From: Onchocerca lupi
Taxonomy: Eukaryota > Nematoda > Chromadorea > Rhabditida > Onchocercidae
NCBI GenBank assembly: GCA_028564675.1
Contig: JAOVVO010000038.1
Coordinates: 62,001-126,000, forward strand
DNA: 64,000 nucleotides
Direction: 5' to 3'
The notes beneath the pieces are model-generated. The model was not told where the DNA came from and did not search any database. It saw only the letters and a program-made list of their open reading frames with translations. Shown one piece after another: positions 27,801-39,955 of this stretch. Position 1 is the stretch's first letter. Every line of letters begins with the position of its first letter. The position numbers and the translations under genes are program-made.

Positions 27801-29428
27801 GTAACTATGAATCGGAATATATAATTCAATCTCTATTATCGATGCTATCTTGATTGCCAATTTCAAGGCGTTCTTTGGTTTTTTTATAACATTTTTTCAA
27901 CAATTTTAGCCCTCACACAGTCTCTGGTCTTTTTCTGCAAGATTACTACCTTTAATGCATAAGAAATACGTGTTTTTTGCATTGATGAAAATAGCTGTAA
28001 TGTGTCGCATTATCGTGTCATCATGATCTTTTCCATTTCATCAGATTCTACAAACAGATCTTGACCGAAATCCTTAATTGCTCTCACGTCATTCAAACAA
28101 TGGAATTCACGTCAAACAATTCTCAAACAATTCTGTCTTTAAATTAGATTATATTCAGACTTGTCAAATATTGCACTTTAAGATGATATTTTGCAGTTTC
28201 AAAAAATGTGCAAACATCGAATGAGAAAGTTCAAAAAGCATAGCAGATCATCGTCTGACATTATCATGTCGTTATTTAATTGATCGTTTTGAAGATTTAT
28301 TCCTTTTACCATAGCTAAATAAATTTTGAAAAGAAATCTTTTGGGATATTTGCTGTGCTTTTTGCGTAACTGAGCTGCGCACATGGATTCCAACAATGAT
28401 GGGCAGATGAAACGAATTATACGCAAGGATACGTAAAAAGCAACTTGTACTTTACATTCTGCATCATCATGGACCTACGTCATAACATTTTTCTTTCGTC
28501 CATATCGGTAATAATTTAGTCATCAAGTTAGAACTAACTCTCAATTTTAGTATGCATGAAGAGTTTACATGTGGACTTTAATTCAGTTTCTTTTCATGGT
28601 CTATTCATGCAGTATTATTATATGAAAAGCGCAGCATATCTCCCTAGAACTTTTGTGATCCGGCATCGATGAGAACAATAAATCTTTTTGTTATTGTTTT
28701 ATTGTGTCGCTTGAGGTATAATAGGTTTATTTAAGTGCTGCATCTGAAATCTCCCTTCAGCAAATTATTTCGAATGCAAGAAAAGTAAACAGCAACAGCA
28801 TGCATGTTTTATGAATGAAACATTTTTAGAATGAAGCATAATATTGGAGCATATATTTATTAAATGAAGCAGAATGATATGATAACACTTAATGTTTTGA
28901 GGAGACTGTAAAACAAAATAAATTTAAGGCTTAAAGTGTTCCTTTTTTCTTGATCGAAAGTTCCAATTTTTTAAAGTACCATCACATTCACTTGAAAGCT
29001 AAACTAATTTTAGAATTGTAAATTTTTAATGATTGCATCTTTGTTTCAATTTATGTTCATATCGATTTATGTTTAGTTGTGTTTATAACATAGTTTGCTT
29101 TATTTCTACTGATGTTTGAAATCTCAAGAAATTTCCAAAATACGTAAAACCATTGCTCGAGAATGAAGATTGTTGCTATCTCAAAAATCTCGAATGAAAA
29201 AAGTTCTCGAATATCTAATACATATATAATGTTCAAGATGCCATAATGCTCAATGTATTTAGCATTATAAAAAATATATAATTATAAACTTACAATACCC
29301 AATGCTTTTAAAAATGAATGTCAATTGATTTTTATCAAATTTCGAGTGAAACGTCATTTTGTATAAAAGAGAAATTCGAAATTCAATTTTGTTACCAATA
29401 AATTCGTATTACTGCAGATGTGGGAATT

Positions 29429-32400
29429 ATGAGAACAGACATTGTATTAATTCTCATTATTGAAGGCATTTTGTGCAACGACACCAGACATAGACTTACC
29501 GAATTGTTGAGAACTGATCAAAAATTTTATGATCAATGGATGCATCTCATTGAACTGCAAGTATGAATTGCCAATTTCAGACTATAACAGTTATAACTAA
29601 GCTATTTAAGAGCGATTAGTTATCAATTTGAAATAAATAACGATTATGATGATAATGATAGCGATGTAGTGGCAATAGCATCAAATTTATAATAATTTTT
29701 ATGACTTTGTTGCAGTGATGTTTTCTTTATTGATGATGGAAGAAATAGTATTGCAACAAAGTCATAAAATTATTATAAATTTCGGCTGCAATCAGAAATT
29801 TTAATCAAAAATTCCTAAAGTTTTATTTTTAATCTTTAAGAATGCCATTATTTTAATTCTTTTTTTATTCATAAGATTCAATTTCAGCATAGACAATTTC
29901 ATGAGCAAAATATGGGTAGTGCATTGGAAGAAGTAGCAGATTTGATATTGAACTGTGCGCCAAAGTTAGATCTTAAATTGGATCATATAGATTATGTATG
30001 CCCAGCTGATATACAAGTCTATGCCGAACTAGGACAATTGACACGATATTGTAATGACAATATCATAGAACTGATTAGAGGTAATCTTAATGATGGCTTC
30101 AATTCACTTTAATTTGAAGGGATTAGTTAGTGATTAGTTTATAGTTAGCAATGCAATAATATTTTACGAATAATTTTTAGTTTTCTTAATTAGAATTCAA
30201 GTTTCCTTTTTTCAATTAAGTTGTTTTGAACTAAGAATTAATAAGTTTCATGCGATGGCTCTATAAAAATGAACTTAGCCAATTTCAGGGAGAATGGATT
30301 CATGTCAACATGCCAGTTACACTAGTTCGCTACCATCAATTGTTAAATTTTTGATGAAATTTATTCGAAATCTGACAGTCATTGAATCATCAAATGAGAC
30401 AAAACTTGAAAATCAAACGCAATATTTGGTAAAAAAATTTATGGAACATAGGAGTTGGCGAAATAAATGGAAATTGATTGTTATCATGCCGAACATGGAG
30501 GTTTCTCATAAAATTTTGATTTTTCGTAAAATTTTGCAACTTAACAAATAAAAGAATGGGATTTGAGGTTCTCTTTGAACCATTCGTTCTCATTCTTGCA
30601 CCAAAATCCTTGTAATACTTAAGTTAACAATCCTAATACTGTATTGCAGCATTGTATCACAAGTGACTCTTAAAATCTCCATGTTTCCTAATAGGATGGT
30701 GAGTTGCAAGAGCCTGAGCAATCAGCAGTGGCAGTGATGAAGTCAATTAAGTTATTATATGAAGTGATACCACAACGGACGATCTTGATTGTGATACGAA
30801 GTTCCACACTGCAACTATGGCAAGATGCGTCTGATGCACATCGAGCATGTCAGACATTGCTGGAACCGTGGAAACTTTATCAAAAGCTGAATCCGGTTTC
30901 CATTTGGGACCAAGTCTGTTGATTGAATTACCTTAAAAGTGGATAGTAAAAAATCCAAATATTATCCGAAGCTGTAAGACAGATTTAATTTCCGCAATAA
31001 CAGTTCACTGACTGAAATAACAGATGTTACATTGATTTGGTTTTATTTCATCCATCTACAACTTGAAAATTCATTTTGATACCGTCAAATTCTATTCTTC
31101 AACATATTTTCTGTTTTTACATGTTTTACCTTACAGGGTAAAATTTCTATTCCATGAATGATACTATATGAGAAATCTTCTATGCAGATTTATTTAAGGT
31201 TGAAAAAATTTGTGAATTACATTTTCAAAGTTCATTATTTACTGTACAAATTCTACCGCTCATGAAAGATGCCTCATTACCTTTCTTATCTGGTTCTAAT
31301 CAGTAAGTTTTGTTACAGTTTTCAACTAGTTATTAATCCTATGAAAAAATACTGTACCAAATTACGGATCGTTTGTATTTTTAATGCACCTTTTCTCGTG
31401 ATATTACTTTGTTGAAATGCTAATCATAAAGATTTGTCTGCGGCAAATAACTAATGAGAGCTATCTGATTATCGTTGATAATTAATTTGTTAACAAAACA
31501 GTTTACGATTCATACATTCAATTCAATCTCAGAAAAAATGAAATTGTTTTTTGTAGGATAGACTTATCTTTACTTGGCCATGACTGTGTACATCTTTCAC
31601 CGCGTGGTTTATCCCTTCTTCACGTAGCAATATGGAACGCGATATTAACGAGATTACCGGATCGATCACAAAAATTCAATTTCACTCTAGAACGACCGTT
31701 TTGTGCTGATCCACAGTGCCCATTTGTTCGTACTAAAAAAAACAGTGCCTTCTGTGTTTGGAATCATCAAAAAGTTAGCATATTATTTCACTTAATAATT
31801 CTTTTGCTGATTATCAGAAAATAATTTTAATTCCAAGTACATACAATATCAAAATGCTGTATTTTTTCTAACTAAAATTTGATATTATCGTAATATATAA
31901 CATGTAACGGCAGGAAGTCTAGCGGGTAATTTCCTCTTCCTTAGTTTTTTCTAACCTGGAGATTACTTTATTTTAAAATGGCGGAGCAAATAAACAGCCT
32001 CCAAGTCAGAGAAGTTATCAAATGATGCTGTAATGCAAAAATTTCTAACCAATTATATCATCATAAATTTTACTTCCCTATCAAACATTTTTTATTATTT
32101 TAATAAATCAATTATTTCTGATGAAAATTTCCAGTCAAAATATAGCTAAACAAACTTTCCAAAATTTAAATTTCCAGCATGAATTGGACTATCAAAAGAA
32201 TCTTATTCCAGATAAATAAAAATGGTCGTCGCTCGGAACAGCTAATTGCGATGAGTGCATTGATCATAGCGATGATATTATTTGTTATTGTTCTTGGTAC
32301 CATTTGCCGTTTCAGAAGACACAATAATAAAATTAATGAAGTAGCGGAAAATTTTCCCAAGAAGCCACCGGTAGGAGTCAATTGGACCACATGGAAATAT

Positions 32401-32430
32401 ATCGATGAGGATAGTAGCACATCTTATTAA
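29429..32430 (+). CDS. Phospholipase B1-like SGNH/GDSL protein, catalytic serine missing
   Basis: Exons: 29429-29560, 29888-30080, 30289-30500, 30695-30913, 31199-31302, 31557-31773, 32212-32430. They join in frame into 431 residues. Residues 1-16 form a signal peptide. The line PADIQVYAELGQLTR (83-97) is the PLB1 block I region, where the family has PAD then ALGDSLT; here GDSL is reduced to GQL, so the nucleophile is gone. WKLIVIMPNMEDGE (169-182) replaces the WK..FIGGND block III. Block V, LLGHDCVHLSPRG (292-304), keeps Asp296 and His299. Next come PLB1-like FCADPQCPFV, a membrane helix at about 370-391 and a short basic tail. This is one SGNH unit, as in invertebrate homologues, not the four of mammalian PLB1. 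Predicted topology is extracellular, type I. Family assignment is firm; loss of catalysis is inferred. A likely trans-splice acceptor (ACTGCAG) precedes the start. AATAAA lies at 32871. Confidence 0.88.
29683..29782 (+). ncRNA. Long hairpin inside PLB-like intron 1
   Basis: Arms 29683-29714 and 29752-29782 are complementary over 31 bases with a single one-base bulge. They enclose a 37-base loop that can itself extend the stem (TTTCTT with AAGAAA). The 100-base fold sits inside intron 1 (29561-29887). It may be an intronic pre-miRNA-like transcript or a fold-back transposon remnant. No target-site duplication or known miRNA seed was recognised. Confidence 0.4.
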
Positions 32431-33421
32431 ATCTTAGAATTCACAATGTTACAGGAAAGACCAATTTTCTTAGAATTGTGAAGTTTCATTACATCTTGCG
32501 CAAAATGATAATCATCAAGTTTTATTGGCATTTATGGGGGGGAACTATTTCTAAATCATTATCAACCGCATTTGTCCTTCTAGTTTTCATAAATATAATT
32601 TTGTCCAGATTAGTTTATTAGGAGACTAATGCTTGGTTTTGCATACATTCTCCATACGAACTTTCACTATTTGAACTATTTAGTATCGTTTATTGGTATT
32701 TCTTCAATTTATACCAATTTTACCAGTATTCCTAACGACGTGAATTGAGAATGCTCAATTTAATAATACAAATAACTTCCTTTCTGATTAATTTTAGTTC
32801 CTTCTTCCTTTCTAATTAATTCATTGGAATTAGATTTATGTTCGAAATTATTCTTTTAAAATAATTATGCAATAAAAATTAATTCACTTCCATGTTTCCT
32901 AGCCTTTTTTTTCGAGAATTTAATCCCGAAAATCTATTATTTTCCTTTTTCGTCTATCTTCAAATCTTCACGACTTTGTTTTATGGCTTCTTTCCAGGAC
33001 AACATATTGGGACATAATAGTACTGCCTTATTATTGTCTTGTGCAATTTTGTCAAATTTCTAAATAAATTTTAAATACCTTATATCCGTTATTATACAAT
33101 CCCATAACATCATTTTGAGAAACGATGAGCAACTACCAGAACCGGTCAAGCTTTTCTTTAACTATTTGGGTTATACCGGAATCTCCGATAAATTCATTGA
33201 ACTACCGATCTTGAGAGCTGACATCGATCCGATTATAATGAATGTGACATTGCACCGCGCTTATTTCTTCACTTACCTATTCTCCCGGGATTTCTTTGAT
33301 ATTTCTTTGACATGAATGTCGGTTAGTTTCCTCTATTGTTCTATGATGCAATTTCACTCAAAATATTTATTCTCACGCTGCTTAAAGTTTCCCAATTAAT
33401 TTGAAGTGGACGAATTATGCT
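32431..33421. other. Spacer between PLB-like gene and tRNA-Cys
   Basis: Contains the presumed 3' UTR of the PLB-like gene (AATAAA at 32871-32876). It also contains an unassigned coding-like frame, about 33115-33315, that has no ATG at its start. Residues such as EPVKLFFNYLGYTG and ADIDPIIMNVTLHRA look protein-like, but no family was recognised and no partner exon was found. Confidence 0.4.
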
Positions 33422-33493
33422 GGGGGTATAGCTCAGTGGCAGAGCATTCGACTGCAGATCGAGAGGTCCCCGGTTCAAATCCGGGTGCCCCCT
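33422..33493 (+). tRNA. tRNA-Cys (anticodon GCA)
   Basis: A 72-base cloverleaf. The acceptor stem GGGGGTA pairs with TGCCCCC, with T as discriminator base. The D-arm/A-box is TAGCTCAGTGG. The anticodon stem TTCGA/TCGAG holds the loop CTGCAGA, giving anticodon GCA at 33454-33456. The T-arm/B-box is GGTTCAAATCC. There is no intron and no encoded CCA, as usual for eukaryotic tRNA genes. All arms pair, so it should be functional and transcribed by RNA polymerase III from the internal A and B boxes. A T4 run, a possible Pol III terminator, lies about 20 bases downstream. Confidence 0.97.
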
Positions 33494-34701
33494 ACCCTTT
33501 GATCCCACAATCACGTTTTATAAAAATCCAAAGCCGTAGATACAACGTGACTAGTTTCCAATCGACAAAGATTTTAATTGAATGGATATTCAACTTTAAG
33601 TAAATTTGTAGTAATCAAAATATGTGGAATGGAAAATAAATTTGGTGGAAATAAACTATGCAGGAGAAAATCCTTACTCCTTGGACATAAAGAAGATTTA
33701 GACAATGGCTAAAAGTAACTCTTATCCCATAACTGTGCTGCCTTCACCAACTTTTCTTCCAGTTTTATTTTCTAGGAGGCGATTAAGAAGAATTTGACGA
33801 AAATAGACACCAAAGATGGAAAAAATTAATGATTGAAACGATAAATTATTATTACTTAATGAACAGTTATAAGTCATTTAATTGATAATTTCATAAAAAT
33901 ATTACTACCAATTTACAAAAATAATCCCTACAAGGAGTCAACTGCTGATTGTTATTATCGATGCAGAATTTCATAATAGCACCACTAATTCATGTATGAT
34001 CATCCCTACATATACAATTGCTGATTAATGAATCATCCCTACGCAGATGACAACTGCTGATTACCATTGATACGGAATGCGTAATTTGCATCGTTTATAC
34101 TTCAGAACCATAATGTTGGTTTTAGAATTCACAACATTTTATTTTAATCATCCTTCCTCACCTTGACTGAAAATGTTTAGCATTAATCTCAAAGATTAGC
34201 ATAGTCCGTCATATATTCTTAACAGTGATCAAGAATCAGCTTTATCTGCTAGGCTTCAAATCATTATTCATTGTTTTTTCTAAAATTATCAATAAACAAA
34301 TGAATTCAATGCTATTTTTGCGAAATTCGATTAATAATATGAAATTGGCAATGAATTTTAATCAGCAAGTTCAAACCGTTATTTTAATGAAATTTCGTGT
34401 CTTCATGAACAGAAAAGAGAAAACACATTTGAAATGCTAAGATTTTTTATCATTAAGAAAAAAGTAGCAAACAAGTCTGTATTTTGATAATAGGTTTAAA
34501 AAAAAAATGATAGATGCAGGCAATTATTTTGAAAATGACAGATGTGCTTCATTATTATATAGTATATTTAATGTATTATATTACCCACTACATCAATGCA
34601 ACAAAAAATCAAGTGGTAAATATTCTCAAAATCAAGATTTTGTTCTTGCAGAAGGACTTTTGATGATATCTCATTCAATAACTGATGAGCTGTTGACTAT
34701 T
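33494..34701. other. Spacer between tRNA-Cys and the FABP gene
   Basis: No gene is supported. It contains three diverged copies of an ATCCCTAC...CTGCTGATT repeat at 33924-34062, and then the 3' side of the minus-strand FABP gene. Confidence 0.6.
33924..34062. repeat. Three diverged copies of a short intergenic repeat
   Basis: The motif ATCCCTAC, a 9-13 base spacer, then TGCTGATT occurs at about 33924-33950, 34002-34027 and 34034-34062. The first and third copies also share the following sequence (a CGATGCAGAAT-like block against TGATACGGAAT). This fits an old degenerate tandem array just downstream of tRNA-Cys. Confidence 0.55.
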
Positions 34702-36356
34702 TTATTCTGCTTTTTTATATACACGCTTTGCAATTACACCTTCGCAGTCACAAATCTGAAGAAGTTCTTCATTACAATATATCATTTACTAAATTTGCTT
34801 CTGGCATGATTAAATTTCATCAAGTTTACTAAATATAGCTTAAAGCCATATATTTGATACTCGCTTATTCAATTGCTATTTTTGAAATTCAATAAATTAC
34901 TATTAAAATTATGATAAATAGTAGCAACAACAGCGGTGATAATAACAATTATAAAAATAATAGCACTACTGTAAAGCCTATTCTAAGATCTTTTCTATTT
35001 TTTTATTTTAATTAGCTAAATAAAATAATCTTCGAGATGTCAAGCTTTCACGTCAAGACTGACTGCAATTAAGTAATTATAAAAAGTCTCTGTACTAACA
35101 TGTTTTAAAAGTAATTATTACAGTTAGGACTTACAATAATTAGTTGACCTTGTTCATCGATGTAACGTTCAAATCTAGAACTCTTATCGCCTTCCTTGAT
35201 AGAATTTTCAAGTTGAATCAGTTTATCTCCTTCCAGAAAGAATTTACTCTGCAACATCATTAGTTTAAGCAAAAAACAAAATTTGTTGAAGTTGGGCAAA
35301 AACATTTGATGCTCTGCTAATCTACAGTGAATTTATTTATTAGGTATTCTATATCCGACTTCTAAAATATTCATTAATTTCTTTAACTCCCAATAATTTT
35401 TTAAAAACAATTAGATTTACAATATTAATTCCCATTTTAGACTTTTATTAGCGTAGCATAAACTTTCTAAGATGGAACTGTAGTCATAGATATGGATATC
35501 TAACTGCATTCATGAAAATGGGGAGATCAAGAAGTCATTCAAGAAAGGAGTCTGTATAAGTTAATTCAGTAACTGAATCCTCTTTATTTAAGATTCTGAT
35601 ATTATTTTCAAGAAGAAATATTCATAATAACAGAGAAATATTCATCACTTCTATAGCTCTTTTAATGAAATAAATATTTGATGAAAAAAATAATTAAAGA
35701 CTGAACAATTAAATAAACTAAATAAATAACCACCTTTACTTCTCGTCCATAAGGGGTTGTATCATTGAATTCTTTACCCAGTTCAAATTCCCAAACATGG
35801 GTTTTGAAATATGATTCACTAACAATTTTCCATTTATTACCATCTATAGAAAAAATCAGTTTTGGTTTAACATTTTTAGCTATATTTCGCAATATCAATC
35901 CAACACCTAAAAAAGGAAATTGATAATTACCAATCCAAACAAATACTATGCAACAAATTTCGGAAAATATTTGAGACATTTTTTTTTTTGTGAATTTGAA
36001 ACTAGTTTCAATAATGCAGTAATATTTGATATTAAACATAAAAAAGTGAAAGATATCTGAACTCCTCTCAGTAAATAGCTGATTACTTTGGGAACTTTCA
36101 TTGCTTTATTTGGAGAGATTAATTCTAATGAGTAATAGAAGGCCTTAAAAATTAGACGAACATTCAAAAAATTGACAAATTAGATCAAGTAAGTGTTCAT
36201 TAGAATGAAGAGCATAAATTGTTTCTTTGATTTTATCAAACAACAGCAGCATGCTGAATTTTCATGAACACGCATACCGACTTGCTTTAAGTATCCATCG
36301 AAATTATCGGACTCAACAAATGTCCAAGTACCAACAAATTTCTCTGCCACGGTCAT
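34702..36356 (-). CDS. Intracellular fatty-acid binding protein (LBP/FABP family)
   Basis: Small cytosolic lipid carrier of the calycin fold. Exons from 5' to 3' on the minus strand: 36356-36278, 35906-35734, 35248-35135, 34755-34702. They join to 139 residues. The N-terminal FABP signature is clear: KFVGTWTFVESDNFDGYLKQ, then VGVGLILRNIAKNVKP. Next come SIDGNKWKIVSES, ELGKEFNDTTPYGREVK and LEGDKLIQLENSIKEGD. The end CEGVIAKRVYKKAE carries the Arg-x-Tyr pair that binds the fatty-acid carboxylate in this family. The four exons and intron positions (after about residues 26, 84 and 122) match the ancestral animal FABP gene layout. There is no signal peptide, unlike secreted nematode LBPs, so a cytosolic role is inferred. 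The start ATG is preceded in frame by a TGA. AATAAA overlaps the stop codon. Confidence 0.93.
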
Positions 36357-36503
36357 TTGGCAAAATCACACTTTCGTCAGCAATTAAAATCTCAGTCTGT
36401 AATAAAATTGAGCATGTGATAAATAATCAATACAAGGCCAAAAAACGTTCGTTGGAAAATCCAAAAATTGATCATTTACAAAAGATAAGAATTACTAATA
36501 AAA

Positions 36504-36578
36504 GCAGATCTGCCTTTCTCACTAAATAATTGTTATGTGACCAATGACCAATTTCTGAATTTGAGGCAGATCTGCCTC
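36504..36578. promoter_or_regulatory. Paired GCAGATCTGC palindromes upstream of the FABP gene
   Basis: GCAGATCTGC at 36504-36513 and the 16-base perfect palindrome GAGGCAGATCTGCCTC at 36563-36578 share the core GCAGATCTGCCT. They lie roughly 150 and 210 bases upstream of the FABP start codon on the minus strand. Two palindromes with the same core in a promoter position suggest a dimeric factor site; no factor is assigned. Confidence 0.35.
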
Positions 36579-39500
36579 TTTAAAATGAAAATTGAGCACA
36601 GCTGATAAACAAAAATAACCAAATAAATTGGGTAACGAAACGTATTTAATGCTTACAAATGGTTCTATCGATTGATTTTCAAATTATTGAATACTATTAC
36701 TGGAGAATCGATTGCATATTTCGATGAGATCCCAGATCTTGTCATAACGATGGTACAATATATACCAAATATCTGCTGATAATGTTAAAGTGATATAAAA
36801 GTTTTGGCGAATGAATAATGCTGCCATTCATTCAAAAACTACAAGAATTCAATTAAATGTTAACTTCTCACTACATACAATTAAAATAAAAAGAATGAGA
36901 AATCTGATTGCTATCAGTAGGTAAAATGAGATGGGTTGGATGATTTATCAGTGCTAAAATTTTCTGACTGGAAAAATAAAAGTAACAGTGATTGAACTGC
37001 TAGAGGTCTTGATTAAAAAGCTCTCAAATTAGACTATCAATCAAGCAAAGTAATATCAGCAATAGAAATGCACTTGACCAAAGTTAAAAAATGATATGAA
37101 AAGGACATGGAAGGATAGGAACGGGTTGAAATGAAATGTACAGGCGAAAAGTAGAGGAAGAGAATGAAATTGGATGGAGCGATGATACTTAATCGATAGA
37201 CAAAAAGTGGCAGACAAATCGACCAAAAGCTCAATCAACAACAAACAGAGCAAAAAATGGAAATGCGCTTCTGGCTTGCAGTTCAGGGTGATGATGTGAC
37301 AAGGGCGGGATGTTGCTAGTGACATCGATGACACAGCCTTCCATCACAATTGAATCATCGCATCACTGCACCATACCGTACATTTGACGACAGCAGATAG
37401 GGAATACGCTACAAGAAAGGAAATGTTAAGTGTGAAAGATAAATAAGCAGATATTACTATTCAAGCTTCTTACAAATCGAAGACAGAGAATTGTCGATTG
37501 ACTTCTCTTCTTTCGCTTTTCGAGTAATTCAATATAATTATCTCTCTTCGTTTAGCAATCGCTGAGGATTTTATGGAAGTTACGAGGAAATTTTGACATT
37601 GTATTGATAATATATATAGATTAATTTATTTGTTCCCGCTCACCAGTGTAACTTATGCAATTATTTTAGCATGATGAGCTTATATTTCGTTTGATTTTAC
37701 TATTCCAAAATTCTGGAGATTGACATTTATATGAGAAATATTTTCCACTTCTGTTAGCATGGCTTATTTCAAATATTTCAAACCTAAGTTTCTTTTTCCT
37801 CAGCACTTTAAATTAAGGTCAAAAGGCTACAGTGTAATAAAAGTATAGCTAATCCCATCCCATTTCACAAGTATCACATTCATTCCAAATAAAGGCGCAA
37901 AAGTTAAATTGATGTAAAGCTCGAAAGTATAACGATGAGCCCAATGATAGAGAACTATTATCGCGCTAATTACCAATTGAATTTTCTATTTCTAGTAATC
38001 GAAATAGATCAAAGGAATATCCCGAACTAGACACTCGAAATTTTCAAAAACAAAAAATATTCAATAATCTCAAACCTCTTAATTCAAAAAAAAAAAAAAA
38101 AAAAAGGAAAATCAATGGATATTATATCACATTCACGTATTCTCAACAGAATATTATTTCAGTCTTTGAACCAACAATTTTAAGAACTTGCAAATCAGGA
38201 AACTACTCACTCTGCTCACTCAGTCAATAACTTGTGTCTACGAATCAAGGCTAACTCCACGAAATATATCGATTGATGAGGCAGAATAACCTACAATAAT
38301 GACGGAAATTTAATATTTATAATTAATATATGCTTAGTTGAGCTCAAATATCCTTAATAATCATGAAACGATTGAAATGGACTACAAAATTATCTTGATA
38401 GCGAAAAAGATAATGCAAAATAAGTCTAAATTTTTGCAAAATATTGGTATCAGTCATGCCTTATCCCTCTACACTGACTACTGAATTACATTTGGCTATT
38501 CAGATAGTATGCCGCTGACATTATAAGTTAAACTTTCTTACCGTATCCTTCCTGCTTCTTACCACAATTTTAAAAAATGAAATTTAATCGCCATGTACTG
38601 GCTGCATATATAAGAAATAACTGTTTTAAATCTTTAAAAAACCTAACTAAATCAGGAACTTTTTTTGCCCACGAGAATCAATATCCCATAAATGCATCCT
38701 TTCAAATTTCGATTTCTTTTAACAAATACATGGAAGACTATCCATTCATCACTCTACATGCAATTTCAACTATTTCTACAAAGAAATAGTCTTCTTTATT
38801 TCATATATACTGCTTCTCGCATTTTAAATAAAAGCCATCTGTTCTAACAGGAAAAAAATCCCTGAAATCTAAAACAGTTTCCGTCATAACAATTCCCGTC
38901 AATTGCTCTTCATTCTTAAATATCATTTCTAGTTATTCGACATCAGCCAGAACCAATTTCTTAGCTTTTCAAAATAAGATGGAAAAACTCTTTTCCAATT
39001 CGAAAGTGAACAAGCAGTGACCTGTAATATCTACAATAAAATGATTAATAATGCAACCATCTTTCTGGATATAATTTATCGAAAAATTACTACCCTCACT
39101 ACAAAAAGGATTGGAAAAAATGGAGAAATGGCAAAAAATCTCGAAAACACAAAAACGTATGACATGTACAAATCAGAACAATAATTTTATATCGGCTAAC
39201 AATTGTTTTTAAAGTCAAATTCAGATTTAAAAAATGAAATTAGAACAAAGTGAAAAATTATTGTGGTATGAATATGTGAGGAACAAATGGACCAATGCAT
39301 ATGCGAAAGAGATTCCAAGACCAGATTTTCAAGTAATACTGAAAGGAAAATACACATTAAATACCAAAGTATTTTACAGTAAACATTGTGAGGGCAAATA
39401 TAATACAATCGTTTCAATGCGATAAAATTTGAATTCGAGCCTATCAATAAAAAGAGGATAATAAAGTAAGCTTGCTTTCAGCAGTGCTTGCATTGTTTAT

Positions 39501-39955
39501 TTGTGGTTACTTGAGAGTTTATCATAACTTGCAAATAGAATTCTAAAGTAACTGAGTTCCTGGGAAAAATGGAAATAATTTTTTCTTCTTCACTATTTAG
39601 AAACCTAATGGGCAGTAAAAAGTATTCTCTATTAATCGATAATGAAGGGGAAACTAAATTAAAATTCGGATAATTATAAATGTTCAAATAAACTTGGTTT
39701 TAAATGAGCCTTACCTATAAAATTGAAAAATGATAAAAATAATTGAGTCGATATTTATTAGGCAAAATATCTTAGCAAGCTCTATCTTAGTTTGAATTTT
39801 ACTTCCTCAGTGACGAGCAATTGTATGTCATATTTTAGAGAGATGTAAAGAGGAACTGAAAAAATACGAAACAGAAACAATTATCCGTTTATAAGTACCC
39901 GAAGTCAGAGAAATTACCCGCGGTATCCGATATTTTGGTACCACTGGTGTAAACG
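36579..39955. other. Spacer between FABP promoter and dre-1 3' end
   Basis: No gene is supported. A GC-richer patch at about 37250-37420 has short frames on both strands but no clear exon. An A20 run lies at 38086-38105. The right end holds the presumed dre-1 3' UTR, with AATAAA on the minus strand at 39759-39754, about 200 bases past the stop. Confidence 0.55.

Larger units (their letters stand above)
23019..29428. other. Gene-poor spacer between cul-5 and the PLB-like gene
   Basis: No complete gene is supported. Just beyond cul-5 are two minus-strand coding-like frames (23147-23271 and 23409-23538) separated by a T45 run. Plus-strand fragments near 24110-24240 and 24436-24499 have balanced codons, and the latter ends at an AAG/GTAAAT donor, but no partner exons were found. 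A perfect 9-base-stem palindrome lies at 24874-24894. From 25 to 29.4 kb I see only AT-rich sequence with short random frames. Confidence 0.55.

Noticed and set aside
32179..32211. Upstream ATG frame MNWTIKRILFQ at the last PLB-like exon
   Set aside because: An acceptor at 32177 would force a stop in the phase supplied by the previous exon. The acceptor ending at 32211 (TTATTCCAG) joins in phase and keeps the membrane segment, so the exon was started at 32212.
37037..37334. Two overlapping hydrophobic minus-strand frames of 65 and 92 codons
   Set aside because: Ser/Phe/Leu-rich frames from pyrimidine-rich sequence, overlapping each other in different frames. No family motif and no splice support.
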